From Hyposmocoma kahamanoa (Eukaryota; Arthropoda; Insecta; Lepidoptera; Cosmopterigidae): 64,000 bases of DNA. Position 1 is the first letter of the stretch; the number at the start of each line of letters is the position of its first letter. Below the pieces are notes generated by a model. It searched no databases. It saw only the letters and a program-made list of their open reading frames with translations, and was not told the origin of the DNA. The position numbers and the translations under genes are program-made. Location: NCBI RefSeq assembly GCF_003589595.1, contig NW_020653776.1, positions 1-64,000 of the forward strand, written 5' to 3'. Of this stretch, positions 9,204-20,633 are shown one piece after another.

Positions 9204-11190
9204 TAATGTAGCAGACGACTACTTGGTTGAAAGAGATCTTAAAGATTCCTTCTCGGATGTCTTTTCAATTGTACACGTTATACTCGCAAAATGTGGATGC
9301 TTGATTTGTATGCACAAATATTTCCTTAACATATATTAGACTAATCCAGCTCAATGTCGTCATGTTTATTTTAACTGATTTTAAAACAAAATAGTTTCGT
9401 CGTCCTATGTCAATTTTTTCACGTTATTCCTTTTTTATATCGAAGCTGTGTTATCGTTACTACCGCTAAAAATGTTATGCTTTTCATCAATTATTCAGTA
9501 GCATAAACAATGAGCCACTCTTTATCGTGTCCTTTCAATGTCAAGTATTTTTTTTTTCATTGCCTGCTCGCTTGTTTACATGAACCTAAGACCGTATAAA
9601 TGAACTTAAGTTATTATCTTGGTATTTATAAAATTAATTGGAACAGCAAAATGCTACCGCTTCTATAAATAAATAAAGATTTAAAAAAAATGCTACCGCT
9701 AGCAATGTCGTGCCATATGTTTGTGTCAGAGACGTATTCAAACGTGTCAAATGTCAATCTAAAAACATCACAAACCAAACCTTTTTCCCAAAGATGTTTC
9801 TTCGTATTTATAAATAAATAAATATACTATATAAATAAATATACTAAATAAATACGGCACGGATAATAATTATCGGATAATTGTCATTTTCGAGCTGTGT
9901 TATAAACAAAAAGTTTTCATAAAAAAGCGTCAATAAAACTAGCGACAACAACTAAACTATAGTAATCTTTATTTTTCTTTATTTTCTCTTTACAAAGGAT
10001 AAAAAGTTTTAGTAATTTACATCAAATGCTTACGTAATAAACTTAAGCATTTGTAGTAAGTATAACCTCTCTGTTTGCAAACAAAGCTGTTTTGGTACCA
10101 GAAAAAACTCGATTTTGCTAATAAGACTTCCTTTTCTACTATAACACGACGTAGGTAATTGTACCTCACTCTTTGTATGCGCTGCAGCCATTTTGGCATT
10201 CCTGCACGCTTTAATTCGGCAACTTTACCGCGCGCGCACTATTGTATTGGAACGTTATAGTATAATTCATTTATTTATTGCAAATCTAGATTGCGCTGAT
10301 CAATCGCCTGGAAGTTGTTTATATCATGTACGCCAGCACATCAAGCTACACATTGACGTGTCTTGTTCCGTTGCACTGGAGGCCTGTGATTTTCGAACAA
10401 AAATGTGTAATCCGATGTGCCGTTGTCCGCACATTGCCATGGTTATCAATTAATCCCTCTTTAATATGAAATATGAGACATTCGTTTTTTTCCTAACATT
10501 ATTCAAATTATTGTTCATGAGCTAAAATTATTTTCTGATTTTGAAATATATGCGTATATGTGTGTTACAAACTAATTTGAAAATTAACGCTTTGAAGTGT
10601 GGATAAATGGGGCTAATCACACAATAAAATAATAGCCGGCAGTATCCTTAAAAATCTGTGCAATAAGCGCCATCTAGTTGCTTTCTTTGTTACCAGTATC
10701 ACAAAAAATAGAGTAGCTTTGATAAATTTCAGCTTGTCAATGTAAAACAAATTAGTTACAAAAATAGCTATTCGATACTCGTCACGACATCTAGTTCACC
10801 AATAGGTATTAAATACCCGACTAGGTACGCTAGCTTATTTCGCGATTATACTTCAATTCAAATTGTCTAGGATGATCCCTGTGGCACATCAGAAAATTCT
10901 ACATAATATAATCTTGTAACGACGTCCCCTAATTTACGTATTTTATAAACTATTTTTATAAGTCTCGCTTCTAAGTGAATAACTTTAAATAAGCAAATAC
11001 ATAAAATAAAAGTAAAGTAACACCAAATTGATGAGAAATAAGCAGAGAAATAGTTTTATTTTTTAAATTAATTTATTTTTACGAGAACGTTCAAAGGTTA
11101 TTTCATTAGACTGCATTTGATATTGATGAGGTATATCGATAAATAGTTTAATGAATAAATGTTGACGTCGGACCTTAGCACTATCCTATA
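9204..11190. other. Long AT-rich stretch, no supported gene
   Basis: Small ORFs near 10017-10199 (minus) and 10193-10453 (plus) have no splice context, recognised motif or repeat homology visible here. The rest is A/T rich. Confidence 0.4.
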
Positions 11191-11194
11191 CATA

Positions 11195-11400
11195 TATGTA
11201 GCATTGGTAAAAGGCGCGTATCTGCATTACGGGATTTAACGTTATTACTGTGTTATTTCAATGGCTACGACTTTCATTTTTGCACAGTAAGCATTCATTT
11301 ATGTTGTCTACGGACTGATAACAATCGACTCCCGTCAATCACGCCAATTTGGTTACTGATTATTGTTGATTGTTCACCTATCTCTGGGATGGATATTGAA
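11195..11400 (+). repeat. Dispersed repeat, related to the element at 28719-28985
   Basis: AAAAGGCGCGTATCTGCATT, TGTTATTTCAATGGCTAC and CACAGTAAG occur in the same order at 28750-28860. The terminal inverted repeats seen at 28719/28985 are not evident here. Confidence 0.5.
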
Positions 11401-11454
11401 TCATAAACAAAGACAGCATTTTAATTTAATTTATTTCTTCTCCGGTACAGTCTA

Positions 11455-11545
11455 AAGCACGTCAAGCTTGACACTTTGGACCGTTCTTATCGTAAGCGGC
11501 ATAGAGTTGGATTTAAGTCTTAAGTGTCAAGCTTGACATGCTCTT
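11455..11545. repeat. Short inverted-repeat element (TGTCAAGCTTGACA)
   Basis: GTCAAGCTTGACAC is mirrored by AGTGTCAAGCTTGACATG about 65 nt later. The interior (TTTGGACCGTTCT, AGAGTTGGATTTAA) matches 29625-29985, where a CATTGAC element has split the same sequence at TTTGGACC. Confidence 0.55.
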
Positions 11546-11639
11546 GACCCTGTACCTACTCCATAGAAATATCGGATCGGATATCAGAAATAAAATAAAT
11601 ATTACTTGTTTTTTTATTTAAAAACTCAATTATTATTAT

Positions 11640-11790
11640 TACACTAGGGAAAGCCTGTATCGCGGGTGCCAAGGGCACACACATAGACAACCACAAATTA
11701 CACCTAACTCGCGTGAGAAATAAATGTAGGCCATACAAATATTCCATGACAGGCAGTCCAGGATGGTATGCGTTCGGCCACTGAGGCACC
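11640..11790 (-). repeat. SINE (type 1), diverged
   Basis: Reads on the minus strand from GCCTCAGTGGCCGAACGC through AAATGTAGG-complement, TTTGTGGTTGTCTATGTGTG and the TAGTG tail to (TAA)n. The B box is damaged (part of the tRNA-like head is deleted). Confidence 0.65.
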
Positions 11791-12735
11791 GCAGTTATAG
11801 TACATTATTTTGCTTAGTTTAGGAATCAGTCTCCCACAAAATTATCCTTACCAAAATCTAACGTGTAAACTGTTTCTAGCTGTAATATGTATTTTGTGGA
11901 AGAGAAAATAAACATTATTATTATACGAGGCCAGGAAGTAAGAGATTGCTGGACGAGTATGAGTTACAAGGCCGAGCGAGAGCGAGGCCGTGTATTAATA
12001 CAAGTCAAGCAATCTCCGTTACCGCCGAGGCTTATATAGTGATTTTCTCAAAACCAAGCGAAGAAATAATAGAAGACCAAAGAGACGATGTATAATAGAA
12101 GAAGTAAAACATGTTTTTTTTTCGTTTTCCTTCGTCCCGCATGGAACAGGCGTAGGTCAAAGATCATGCTGCCTAGTCATTAGTTTCTCTTTTTCTTCAG
12201 TACAAATTGTTTCAATTTAAGTATTCAGTATAAAATCCTTCAGTTTAAGTCTTCAATATTTCAGTAAGAGCCGTAAGAGCTGTCTTTAGTTTAAAATATG
12301 AATTATCCAGTATGCGAAAAAGTCTCAACAATGGTAACGTCAAATCAACAAAATTGACAAAGAAAAATTTTCATCCTTTAACTCCTTTAAGCAAAAAATA
12401 TGTTACTTAAAATTAAAAGCAATGTTTGACATAGCGTTTGTTGGTTATTGAAAGTGTCGTTATAGCTCTTCTCACTAGGATTTATTTTCGACGAACATGG
12501 AAAAAAGGCCAAAAAACAGAAAAGAATACCACTTTATTTTATTTTACCGCTATTTAAAAAAAATACGATTAAATTATGATGCAATTACGAAGACTTGGTA
12601 GTTGGCTGTACGAGTCTTGCTTTTGCTTTTGTACGTAGTTCACATGTCATTAAGTAGATTTAAAAGCTTAGGAAGTGGACAGTAATGGATTTTCATATAC
12701 TTTGCAGACTTTGGCTGGGAAATAGTAGCACGGTT
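11791..12735. other. No gene seen
   Basis: Contains GGCCGAGCGAGAGCGAGGCC near 11970-11990 between two copies of an AAGCAATCTC/AGAGATTGC inverted motif (11950 and 12010), a small palindromic repeat. Otherwise AT-rich. Confidence 0.4.
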
Positions 12736-12737
12736 CA

Positions 12738-13120
12738 CTTAGAATAATAACGCATAGAAATCTAGTCCGCACACGCTAAGTGAGGCAAACGAAGCGCGCC
12801 CAATGGGCCTACACGAGCGGGCGGGCCTTCAGTGCTCAAGGTCAACTTGCACCGCGAAAAGCTCAAGAATTTTAGCTAAAAATGACGTAACGTGCGGTAA
12901 ATGAGTGTAAAAATACGTCAGACAAACATAAAATAGATACTAACATCACATTCCACAAGGAAGTAACGCGTTTCAACTTGTATTTTTATATAAATATTCA
13001 CTAAAACCGAAAAATAACCTACTACTAAAACTAGCCTACATGTACATGAATTTGATTTTTACCTCACTTGTGACAGTTCGTTTGATATGAAACTATTATT
13101 CTATGCGTTATTATTCTAAG
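12738..13120 (+). mobile_element. CTTAGAA-ended MITE, copy 1
   Basis: Terminal inverted repeats CTTAGAATAATAACGCATAG and its complement at 13101-13120. Flanking 8-bp duplications are ACGGTTCA and ACGGTCCA (one mismatch). The interior carries the family signature ACACGAGCGGGCGGGCCTTC and no ORF. An 8-bp duplication is compatible with hAT, P or Merlin-type transposases. Confidence 0.85.
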
Positions 13121-13690
13121 ACGGTCCATAAATGACAAACTTTCCGTGTTCGTTCTCATGAAAGTAATGCAAACATTTCCGAGCATATTTGAGAAAAATA
13201 ATGTTACTATGCATTTATGGTTTTGTAAACGTTTTTCTATCTTTTATTATAATAACTTTTTGCGTTGTTGTATTTAGGTTTACTCGATTATTTTTCGGAA
13301 CATTAATTTTACACTTATCAATTTATTTGGTATTTATTTTAAGTAGAAAATAAAGTTCAGATAAAAAATCAAGATTATGCATTCAAGAACTCGAAATAGG
13401 TAACAATAATTGTTATTAATTATAAATAAAAAATAATCTTATTAATGTATATTTTTATCTGATATTAAATAATTTGAACAAAACAACAACAAAAACCAAA
13501 CAGAGGACTTGACTTTGACATTTAATTACAGAGAGACTCAACATTTTAATACTCTTAATAAATCAACTCAATGTCAATAATTCAAATAACTACGCAATTT
13601 CAGACGAAACGTGAGTGTTGGGAAAATTCCCAAATCATTGAGGCATCAATGGCACTGGTAATCATCATATCAATTGAAACACAATATTAC
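13121..13690. other. No gene seen
   Basis: Strongly AT-rich flank without a recognised element. Confidence 0.4.
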
Positions 13691-13691
13691 A

Positions 13692-13865
13692 TTAGCAGTT
13701 ACTTTCGTTGTTAGTGGTATTGGTTAAAGTCGAAGTATTGTTTGTCTGAGCTGCTAATGTAAGTTTGTTGCAGATTCTACATCTAGGGCAGTATGCTGAA
13801 TGTAAGCAGCTAGATAACCTCTTACAACACAGACCTCGCTTAGTACAATAGTAACAGGTACCATT
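13692..13865 (-). CDS. Orphan cysteine-rich ORF or terminal exon
   Basis: One minus-strand frame, open for 57 codons to TAA at 13692-13694, is unusually rich in cysteine: NGTCYYCTKRGLCCKRLSSC, then CPRCRICNKL. It ends with an Asn/Thr-rich tail. There is no ATG in frame. The upstream in-frame stop (13866-13868) means it must be a spliced exon, with a possible acceptor in TTACTATTGTACTAAG, or a remnant. The C-x2-C spacing could suit a zinc ribbon or a disulphide-bonded peptide. I do not recognise the family and no partner exon was found. Confidence 0.25.
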   Translation of the reverse strand, partial: NGTCYYCTKRGLCCKRLSSCLHSAYCPRCRICNKLTLAAQTNNTSTLTNTTNNESNC

Positions 13866-14244
13866 TTAGACCGCTGCCGGATTTGCCTGCTCATAACGCC
13901 ATCTTTATTCGCGCATATGCTGCTGTGCCGTCGTCTCAAAGTCCCCCACCACCGTCTCCCTAGTCAAGACCATTTTGAAATGTATGTTTTATTATCTATG
14001 ATGATGTAGGTAATACGCGTCAAATGTATATTCATGGACATATTTAAGGGGAACGCTAAAAAGGTAGAATTATGATAACAACGTTCATAGGAATCATTGG
14101 CCACACGTCGGCTGCCCCGTCACAAAACCTAACAAGTGTTTTGGACAAAATTTTGCCGAAGAGCCCAAATACCCGAATCAAGGTCGCCTGTAAACTTTAA
14201 AATTTTTGAAAAAAGGAATATTAAGTATTAGGAAGGACCAATCA

Positions 14245-14445
14245 CGGAAGAACAAAAACAATGAAAGTGCGTAATAGCTCCATTACTATCAGAACCGCAG
14301 TCGTCAAAACTCACACATTCGTAATGTGAAACACTATGAAATTAACATTGATAATAATTGATCGTAGTTTCAAATTTAAAACACAATTTAAATTTTATCC
14401 TGTTGGCATATCGTTGAAAGTTCAATTGGTTTTTTTCTTTTGCCT
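14245..14445 (-). repeat. Dispersed repeat, inverted copy of 24765-24960
   Basis: Shares, in opposite orientation, the GTTGGCATATCGTTGAAAGTTCAA, CGTAGTTTCAAATT and AACTCACACATTC blocks with 24765-24960. No ORF. Confidence 0.6.
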
Positions 14446-15020
14446 TGTGGAAAGGCAAAGGTCTATAGACTATGCAGCCTAGTCTTTTTTATTCCTTTTC
14501 TAATATAAAATATCTACCAGAACGTTTAATCGAAATCAAAATACGATTGAAGTCATTCTTTTTTTCATATGTGGCCAGCGTGGCTCATATGAACATTGTT
14601 TTCATACTTCAACCATTTCTTGGCGTTTTTAATATTCATGTTAGAATTGACAGGACAGTTTTAACAGGTATGTATTTGTTACCCAAGGAAATAATAACGA
14701 CTAAGTTGCATCGGATGTAATTTGATGGACTCTTTCCTAGTGTGTTTGGTCACCACTCACGGGCCGAATCTACAACGCTAATGTCCAATTAATACATATC
14801 GACGCCGGAAAGCGATCTTGTTGCATCTCGAAAAATATGACGTTACACAAAGGCCGAAAAACGATTAAAAAAATAATATTTCTCTTGAATTTGAATTAGT
14901 AGAAAGTCAATTTTAAAGTATGATTATCATTTATAATAATTAATTCAAGTAAGCTATTTTACTATACAGTTATACACACTTTGAACATAGTTTACTATAG
15001 TTTTCTAAGCTGTGGTCGGG
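14446..15020. other. No gene seen
   Basis: An 82-codon plus-strand ORF (14472-14720) shows no motif or splice context. AT-rich otherwise. Confidence 0.35.
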
Positions 15021-15023
15021 CGG

Positions 15024-15656
15024 GTAGCAGCTAATCTGTGCCACGTTACACGCACACATAAGCGCAAAGTTGACAAACAATCACGCACACAAGTAGACAT
15101 GCGCACGCACACAAAAGTGACAAAAATACTTCATCGCGATTCTTCCAGTATTTTCCCCATTATAAATAGGAAGCTATGGGTTTTAATTCCGTAGGTTGAC
15201 GTAAATACATCACTGTCTGTACTGCACGTCAAATAGTGCAGTGCTCATTGAGTAGACGGGTTGGATTCTTCACTATATTTTTAATGAGTGATCTTGGTTT
15301 AATCTTATTTTTATGTAGAGAAACGAGCAAACGAGCAAACGAGCTGACGAGCCACTTGATAGGTTGCATTGACTTACAATTATATGGACGTCGGTCGGGT
15401 CCGCGCTAAAAAGTGTCCGAACTTATAAGGCGTTAAAATCGTATACAGAGCGTCATTCACGCTTTAGTCTTCGTTTGTTCGACTGACAATGAAGCAAGCA
15501 AAATTAGACAGTACTGCGATGACATTACAATTTAAATTCAACGTTTTAGCTTTTTCATATTCCTTTACATGTCACTACGTTTAAATAGGTTGACTTGGGA
15601 CATTTTTTTCGTGGTTTTTGTATTAGACCCGTCGTCCATTTGTTTGTAAGTCAATG
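15024..15656 (-). mobile_element. CATTGAC-ended MITE (15367-15656) plus attached 340-bp segment
   Basis: 15367-15656 is a CATTGAC element with inverted ends CATTGACTTACAA and TTGTAAGTCAATG. The adjoining 15024-15366 matches 19420-19756 in reverse complement (CACGTTACACGCACACATAA, TATTTTCCCCATTATAAATA). The whole unit is therefore an inverted copy of the composite element at 19137-19857, lacking that copy's extra half-end. Confidence 0.75.
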
Positions 15657-15969
15657 ATAGGTTGGGTCATCGTGTCGCCCATGGACATCTGCAACATCAC
15701 ATGAGCTGCCTATGCATTGTCAGCCTTTGAGAGCCCTGTCAACACGCTTTTTGGAGAACCCCATGTCTACTGGAAAGGAAATACATCAAGGGGAAGACTT
15801 CTCAAGATTCCGCAACTTGCAGGTTCGACAAAGGAACGAACGTCGCGTCGTACCCGTCTTACAATGCCAGGCATCAATGATTAGGGGATAGACTCTAAAT
15901 AAATTAGTTATTAATATTATTACTGGGATGGCTTTTTCAGGGACTATGCTACTCATTATCCCTTCAATC

Positions 15970-16065
15970 AATAAATGGTCTATTATGACCACATTTAATC
16001 ATAAGGAAGTCATACTTATTAACGCGAAATTGGCTTGAGCTAGTCAGAAAAGGCTTTGCGACCAT
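15970..16065 (+). repeat. Direct repeat with 16716-16805
   Basis: TCTATTATGACCAC through AGTCAGAAAAGGCTTTGCGA is nearly identical to 16716-16805, about 740 bp downstream in the same orientation. A linked block with AAAATTTAGTC and GTTAGGTT near 16175-16205 also recurs after the second copy. Confidence 0.7.
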
Positions 16066-16660
16066 GCAATAACAGCCAAAAAGACGTTGCATGTGTAGCT
16101 GTAGTTTACAAATCTATAAAAACATTTTAATATCTCGCTACTCGTTTCGCTTCCGCTGAAATCTTAAACATCACGAGGCAAAATTTAGTCATGCGTTAGG
16201 TTAGATATTGCAAAGACGAAACAAATGTAACTGCATTAACCTATTATTTTTTTCAATACTTACAAGTAGTGTTCGATCATGGAACATGTAGAGAATAGAA
16301 AATAGAGAATCTGTATATTTTTTTAAATTTTTCTCCTGCATTTTAGTTTTTTTCTGACAAATATTGCGTAAAATTTCAACCAATTACCAAACACTAGTTA
16401 CAAGTTGTTTTTTTTTTATCCTAAAATCATTTTAATAGAGTTTAAAATGAACGAGACAAAGAAAAAGTCCTTATCATAGTGTCACAAGTCATACATATAG
16501 TCTGATTTTTATTGCTGTCTTACTCATACACTATGCATGTTGTATTATCATCATGCAAATAAAAAATATATTACTATTATTACAGTATAGAGAGATTTAT
16601 TACATTATTTAAGAATTTGATTTGTTTTATTTTTTAAAACAATTTAATATTCTTGTCTAG
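16066..16660. other. No gene seen
   Basis: AT-rich spacer between the two direct-repeat copies. Confidence 0.4.
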
Positions 16661-16661
16661 T

Positions 16662-16805
16662 ATAAAGTTCTTAGGTTTTCGCGATTGTTACAACGTAAGA
16701 AATGAAAGTATTTTAAGTATTCTATTATGACCACCTTTAATCATAAGGAAGTCATACTTATTAACGCGAAATTGGCTTGAGCTAGTCAGAAAAGGCTTTG
16801 CGACT
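16662..16805 (+). repeat. Penelope-like tail scrap joined to direct-repeat copy 2
   Basis: TTCTTAGGTTTTCGCGATTG (16669-16690) is the end of the Penelope-like tail. From 16716 it runs into the second copy of the 15970 repeat. Confidence 0.55.
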
Positions 16806-16925
16806 AAATTTTGCCTCGTGAAGCAAAATTTAGTCTGGGGTTAGGTTTAGGCAAAGTTTAATCTTTAAAATGGGTCAATGCCACCTAGCGGATTTTTAAG
16901 GAATTATTATAATAAGCACAGTTTA

Positions 16926-17090
16926 AGGGTCGTATTCTAGAACTCTACTTAATGCTCAAGTCAGGATTGCACGGGATACACAAGCACTGGAAATACGACC
17001 GTAATGGCAGGGACTTAAATGATTTCAAGTGCTTTAAACCATACTCAAATCCTGACTTGAGCATTGAGTAGAGTTCTAGAATACGACCCT
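16926..17090. repeat. Foldback element AGGGTCGTATTCTAGAACTC
   Basis: The ends are long inverted repeats (AGGGTCGTATTCTAGAACTC...CAAGTCAGGATT and its complement). A second internal pair (AAGCACTGGAAATACGACC) lies near the centre. Related copies are at 25155-25321 and 54564-54740. Target duplication is unclear. Confidence 0.75.
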
Positions 17091-17093
17091 GAG

Positions 17094-17385
17094 TAGCAGT
17101 AGAGCTCCTTGTAAAGAATTCGTCCAGGAAAGTGCTGCCACCTTACCTATTTCAGCCGCTAAGTAATAATGCGAGCATTACTGCGTTCCGGTTTCGAATG
17201 GTAAAGGTACTGGTGAAATTACAGATACATGAGATTTGTCATCTTGTATCTCAGGGTCACGGGCGCAGTGGCAGTATCCCTAAGATCTTTGTGATTTACT
17301 AACAGAGGTTTACTCTGTTATGGATAGGCGCGTCGCTTACCAGCAGGCGCGTGTTCGTCCCGTGGTATCATAAAAAAAACGGTTG
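17094..17385 (+). repeat. Family A repeat, near full length
   Basis: Runs from GCAGTAGAGCTCCTTGT through GGTACTGGTGAAATTAC and GGCGCAGTGGCAGTA to GGTATCATAAAAAAAAC. It directly abuts the foldback element at 16926-17090. Confidence 0.75.
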
Positions 17386-17950
17386 CTTAAAGAAATCTTT
17401 TTAAATAAAATAGGTTTGTAGATTAAAAGTTTTAACATGTATCCTGCCACTAATTGAATCTGATCTTTCACAGATGGTCAGAATTCCGAGGCTATTGTTT
17501 ACATTTCACATACATACAGCATATCGTTACCGAATATGACTAACGTTTATGAAATCATGACTCAGTGGATACCACTAACTACATATACTACGTACTGTGT
17601 AGCAAGAATAAGTAAGGAAAACCATAAGTATAACTGTTTCGCGATTGCGCAATCTTACGTAGACACTTAGACATAAAATGACGTAAGAATCAATCTTTAC
17701 CATGAATTTACTGCGAACATTTTTGTGTACAAAATGTTGATTCATTCGTTATTTCTTCATAAAACAGGTAAGGGCACTGTTCAATTGTCTAATACTTTTT
17801 AATGTGACCGTGCAGCTCGTGGTAGAGGAGCAACTCTAACAACGAATTTGCATTTAAATCAATAATGACTGCATAAGAATATTAAAGCAATAAAAGTGAG
17901 GATTGAACCCATTCCGAATTCGGTAAGCTCCGCCCAAAGGAATTTAAGTA
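17386..17950. other. No gene seen
   Basis: AT-rich; no ORF or repeat recognised. Confidence 0.4.
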
Positions 17951-17954
17951 GCAT

Positions 17955-18075
17955 CCCTAGCGGCTCCATCAAGGTGCTGGTGAAATTGCAGGCACATGGA
18001 ACTTGTTAACTTATGTCTTCCGGTGGCGGGCGCAGTGGCAATGCTCCTCAGATCTTTGCAATTTAAAGCTCTAAG
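17955..18075 (+). repeat. Family A repeat, internal fragment
   Basis: GGTGCTGGTGAAATTGCAGG, GGCGCAGTGGCAATG and GATCTTTGCAATTTAAAGCT match the middle of family A. It breaks off into a different repeat at 18080. Confidence 0.65.
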
Positions 18076-18079
18076 TTAT

Positions 18080-18360
18080 GAGGAATAAAACTGTAGTGAA
18101 ACAGAAACTTTATACTATAAATTATTACACATTTTCTGCGTACTTGAATGACAATAGTTATTTGTTATGCAAAGCTGCAAAGTTGTTATTTGCCGCAAGT
18201 GCTTGTATTGAAACCTGAGCAAGCGAAGGAAGCTAAGATTGAACCACGAGCGAAGCGAATGGTTCAAAAATAGATTCCTAAGCGTAGCGAGGGTTTCAAG
18301 GCACGAGACGCATAACAACTTTACTGCCGAGCGAAACACACAACTTTTCACCTCATATTC
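18080..18360 (+). repeat. Dispersed repeat GAGCAAGCGAAGGAAGC
   Basis: TTATTTGTTATGCAAAGCTG, GAGCAAGCGAAGGAAG and CCTAAGCGTAGCGAG recur at 30335-30455. The repeated 'AGCGA' arms form imperfect inverted repeats. A 78-codon minus ORF across it looks incidental. Confidence 0.6.
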
Positions 18361-18400
18361 ATCTAACTTTTTTACTTTTTAATTTAACTTTTCATTTAAC

Positions 18401-18605
18401 TGCCTCCGTGGCCGAACGGTTACCATGCCGGACTGCCACGCAGAGGTCCCAGGTTCGATTCCCGGGCCGGGAGAAATGTTTGTATGGCTTACATTTATTT
18501 CTCTCGTGAGTTTGGGGGTAATTTGTGGTTGTCTATGTACCCGTACATGGCACCCGCGACACAGTCCCTAGTGCGGGGCTATTTTGAGTGTGTGCGTTAT
18601 CTACA
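18401..18605 (+). repeat. SINE (type 1), best-preserved copy
   Basis: Head GCCTCCGTGGCCGAACGGTT (A box), B box AGGTTCGATTCCCGG, body with ATTTCTCTCGTGAGTTTGGG and TTTGTGGTTGTCTATGT, end GTGCGGGGCTATTTTGAGTG. Internal polymerase III promoter boxes are intact. Confidence 0.8.
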
Positions 18606-18904
18606 TTTTCAGCGAGGACAGTTGAATAAACAAATTTTTTTTTTTAATTAAAAGAAAATTTTATCTACGGATGCGTTCAGAATTTACACCCCAAAAATGT
18701 TTATTCTTTCATGTACTTTTATTTTGTGTGATTAAGTGATTATTGAAATATCTTCGACGAATTAAGATACACACAATTTAATAAACACAATTAGTTATCA
18801 TTATCAATTTAATGTCAACAATAAGAAGAATAAAATGTGCCAACGGATTTATATTACATAAAAATAAGTAATGTACTACAAATCACGTGGTTGAACGTGT
18901 CATT

Positions 18905-19090
18905 ATCTTTTTTTTTCATCGAAAGACCAAGTTAGGTGCACCACAGTCCATCGTCAAGTTTGAATTTCAAAAACCTTTTCAGTGTGCAAATAACGCTTTT
19001 GCCCGCAGATTTCTTATGAGAAAGAAAGCCTTTCCGAGCTAGTGACGTGAAAAAATATTTAGTAGTGACCCGTCTAGCTTTTGCACTGGA
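18905..19090 (+). repeat. Dispersed repeat shared with 30465-30590
   Basis: CATCGTCAAGTTTGAATTTC, AAAAACCTTTTC and GCAGATTTCT-ATGAGAAAG are shared with 30465-30590 in the same orientation. Confidence 0.6.
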
Positions 19091-19136
19091 CCGGAATCAC
19101 GAGCGCAGAACAACTGTTTTATTTGACCATGAACAG

Positions 19137-19857
19137 CATTGACTTACAAATAAATGGACGGGTCTAATACAAAAACCACGAAAAAAATGTCCCAAGTCAA
19201 CCTATTTAAACGTAGTGACATGTAAAGGAATATGAAAAAGCTAAAACGTTGAATTTAAATTGTAATGTCATCGCAGTACTGTCTAATTTTGCTTGCTTCA
19301 TTGTCAGTCGAACAAACGAAGACTAAAGCGTGAATGACGCTCTGTATACGATTTTAACGCCTTATAAGTTCGGACACTTTTTAGCGCGGACCCGACGTCC
19401 ATATAATTGTAAGTCAATGCAACCTATCAAGTGGCTCGTCAACTCGTTTGCCACCTTCTCTACATAAAAATAAGATTAAACCAAGATCACTCATTGAAAA
19501 TATAGTGAAGAATCCAACCCGTCTACGCAATCAGCACTGCACTATTTGACGTGCGTGCAGTACAGACAGTGATATATTTACATCAACCTACGGAATTAAA
19601 ACCCATAGCTTCCTATTTATAATGGGGAAAATACTGGAAGAATCGCGATGAAGTATTTTTGTCACTTTTGTGTGCGTGCGCATGTCTACTTGTGTACGTG
19701 ATTGTTTGTCAACTTTGCGCTTATGTGTGCGTGTAACGTGGCACAGATTAGCTGCTAAGACTAAAGCGTGAATGACGCTCTGTATACGATTTTAACGCTC
19801 TATAAGTTCGGACACTTTTTAGCGCGGACCCGACGTCCATATAATTGTAAGTCAATG
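19137..19857 (+). mobile_element. Composite CATTGAC element (full MITE + 340 bp + half end)
   Basis: 19137-19419 is a full CATTGAC MITE. 19420-19756 is a unique-looking segment that recurs inverted at 15024-15366. 19757-19857 repeats the MITE's last 100 bp in the same orientation. The outer flanks ATGAACAG and ACGGACAG agree at 6 of 8 positions, as expected of an old 8-bp target duplication. The unit may therefore move as one element using the outermost ends (inference). Confidence 0.7.
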
Positions 19858-20145
19858 ACGGACAGGGACAATTTTGCCGTACTAACGGCCAACCTCCAGT
19901 AGTGGAGAGGCATTTTAAGTAGAAGAAGCTTTTACAGATTGTCTGACTTTGAAATAAACATTGTAAATAATAAACATGTACAAATATTTATCTACAACCC
20001 CTAGAGTTTCCCACTCATTCTTTTCAATTTGGAATTTGCCTTACAAATTAGTCTAATTTGCTTACCTATGAAATAAATATTACTTTCATTTAGGTAACTA
20101 ACTCCTCGAACGATTCAGCCTGGATTTCTTAAAGTTAGAGTTCTT
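19858..20145. other. No gene; short LINE-tail similarity
   Basis: CCCTAGAGTTTCCCACTCAT and TTACCTATGAAATAAATAT near 20008-20090 resemble the tail of the LINE end at 28500-28630. Otherwise featureless. Confidence 0.4.
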
Positions 20146-20199
20146 CTTCTGTGCAGGCGTATATCGGGCGAGAACATACTATCACAAACAATTTTTATC

Positions 20200-20330
20200 T
20201 TCAATTAAAAGCAATTAATAAGAATAATATTATCTTTATTTGTACCCTTATCATGCACGTGAATAGCTGTTTCTTTTGTCGACTTGTCAAGGTCACAAGT
20301 TTTACTGCAACGTCACCGATAGAAAAAGTA
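20200..20330 (+). repeat. Direct repeat with 22130-22260
   Basis: ATATTATCTTTA, CCCTTATCATGCACGTG, TGTTTC-TTT-TCGA-TTGTCAAGGT and GCAACGTCAC are common to both sites in the same orientation. Confidence 0.6.
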
Positions 20331-20633
20331 GCTTGAAAAAATAATTTTCACTTATGCCATAAAAGGACGTCTTACGTAGCGGGAGTAAAGTGTATCCTCT
20401 AATCCCTAGGGAGTAATAATAGTAACTTTTTCATTGAAAAAAACCGTTTTTTTAGTTTTCTTATCGGCTGTTTTCGATTTCCATGGGATCCTCTCAACAG
20501 ATTCTGACTTCTTGGTGACAATGGGACTGTTACGGACTCCTTTGTACATTTTATACTTTTTTCTGGTTGTCATGGCGACGGTGATTTGTTGATTACATCT
20601 ATTGTGTCGAGTGAAAAGGTTTTATTTGCGGAA

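Noticed and set aside
10017..10453. Two head-to-head ORFs suggesting a gene
   Set aside because: No splice signals, recognised motif or repeat homology; frame openness in this length is expected by chance.
18402..18475. tRNA gene at GCCTCCGTGGCCGAACGG
   Set aside because: It is the head of a SINE with at least five copies sharing a 150-bp body.
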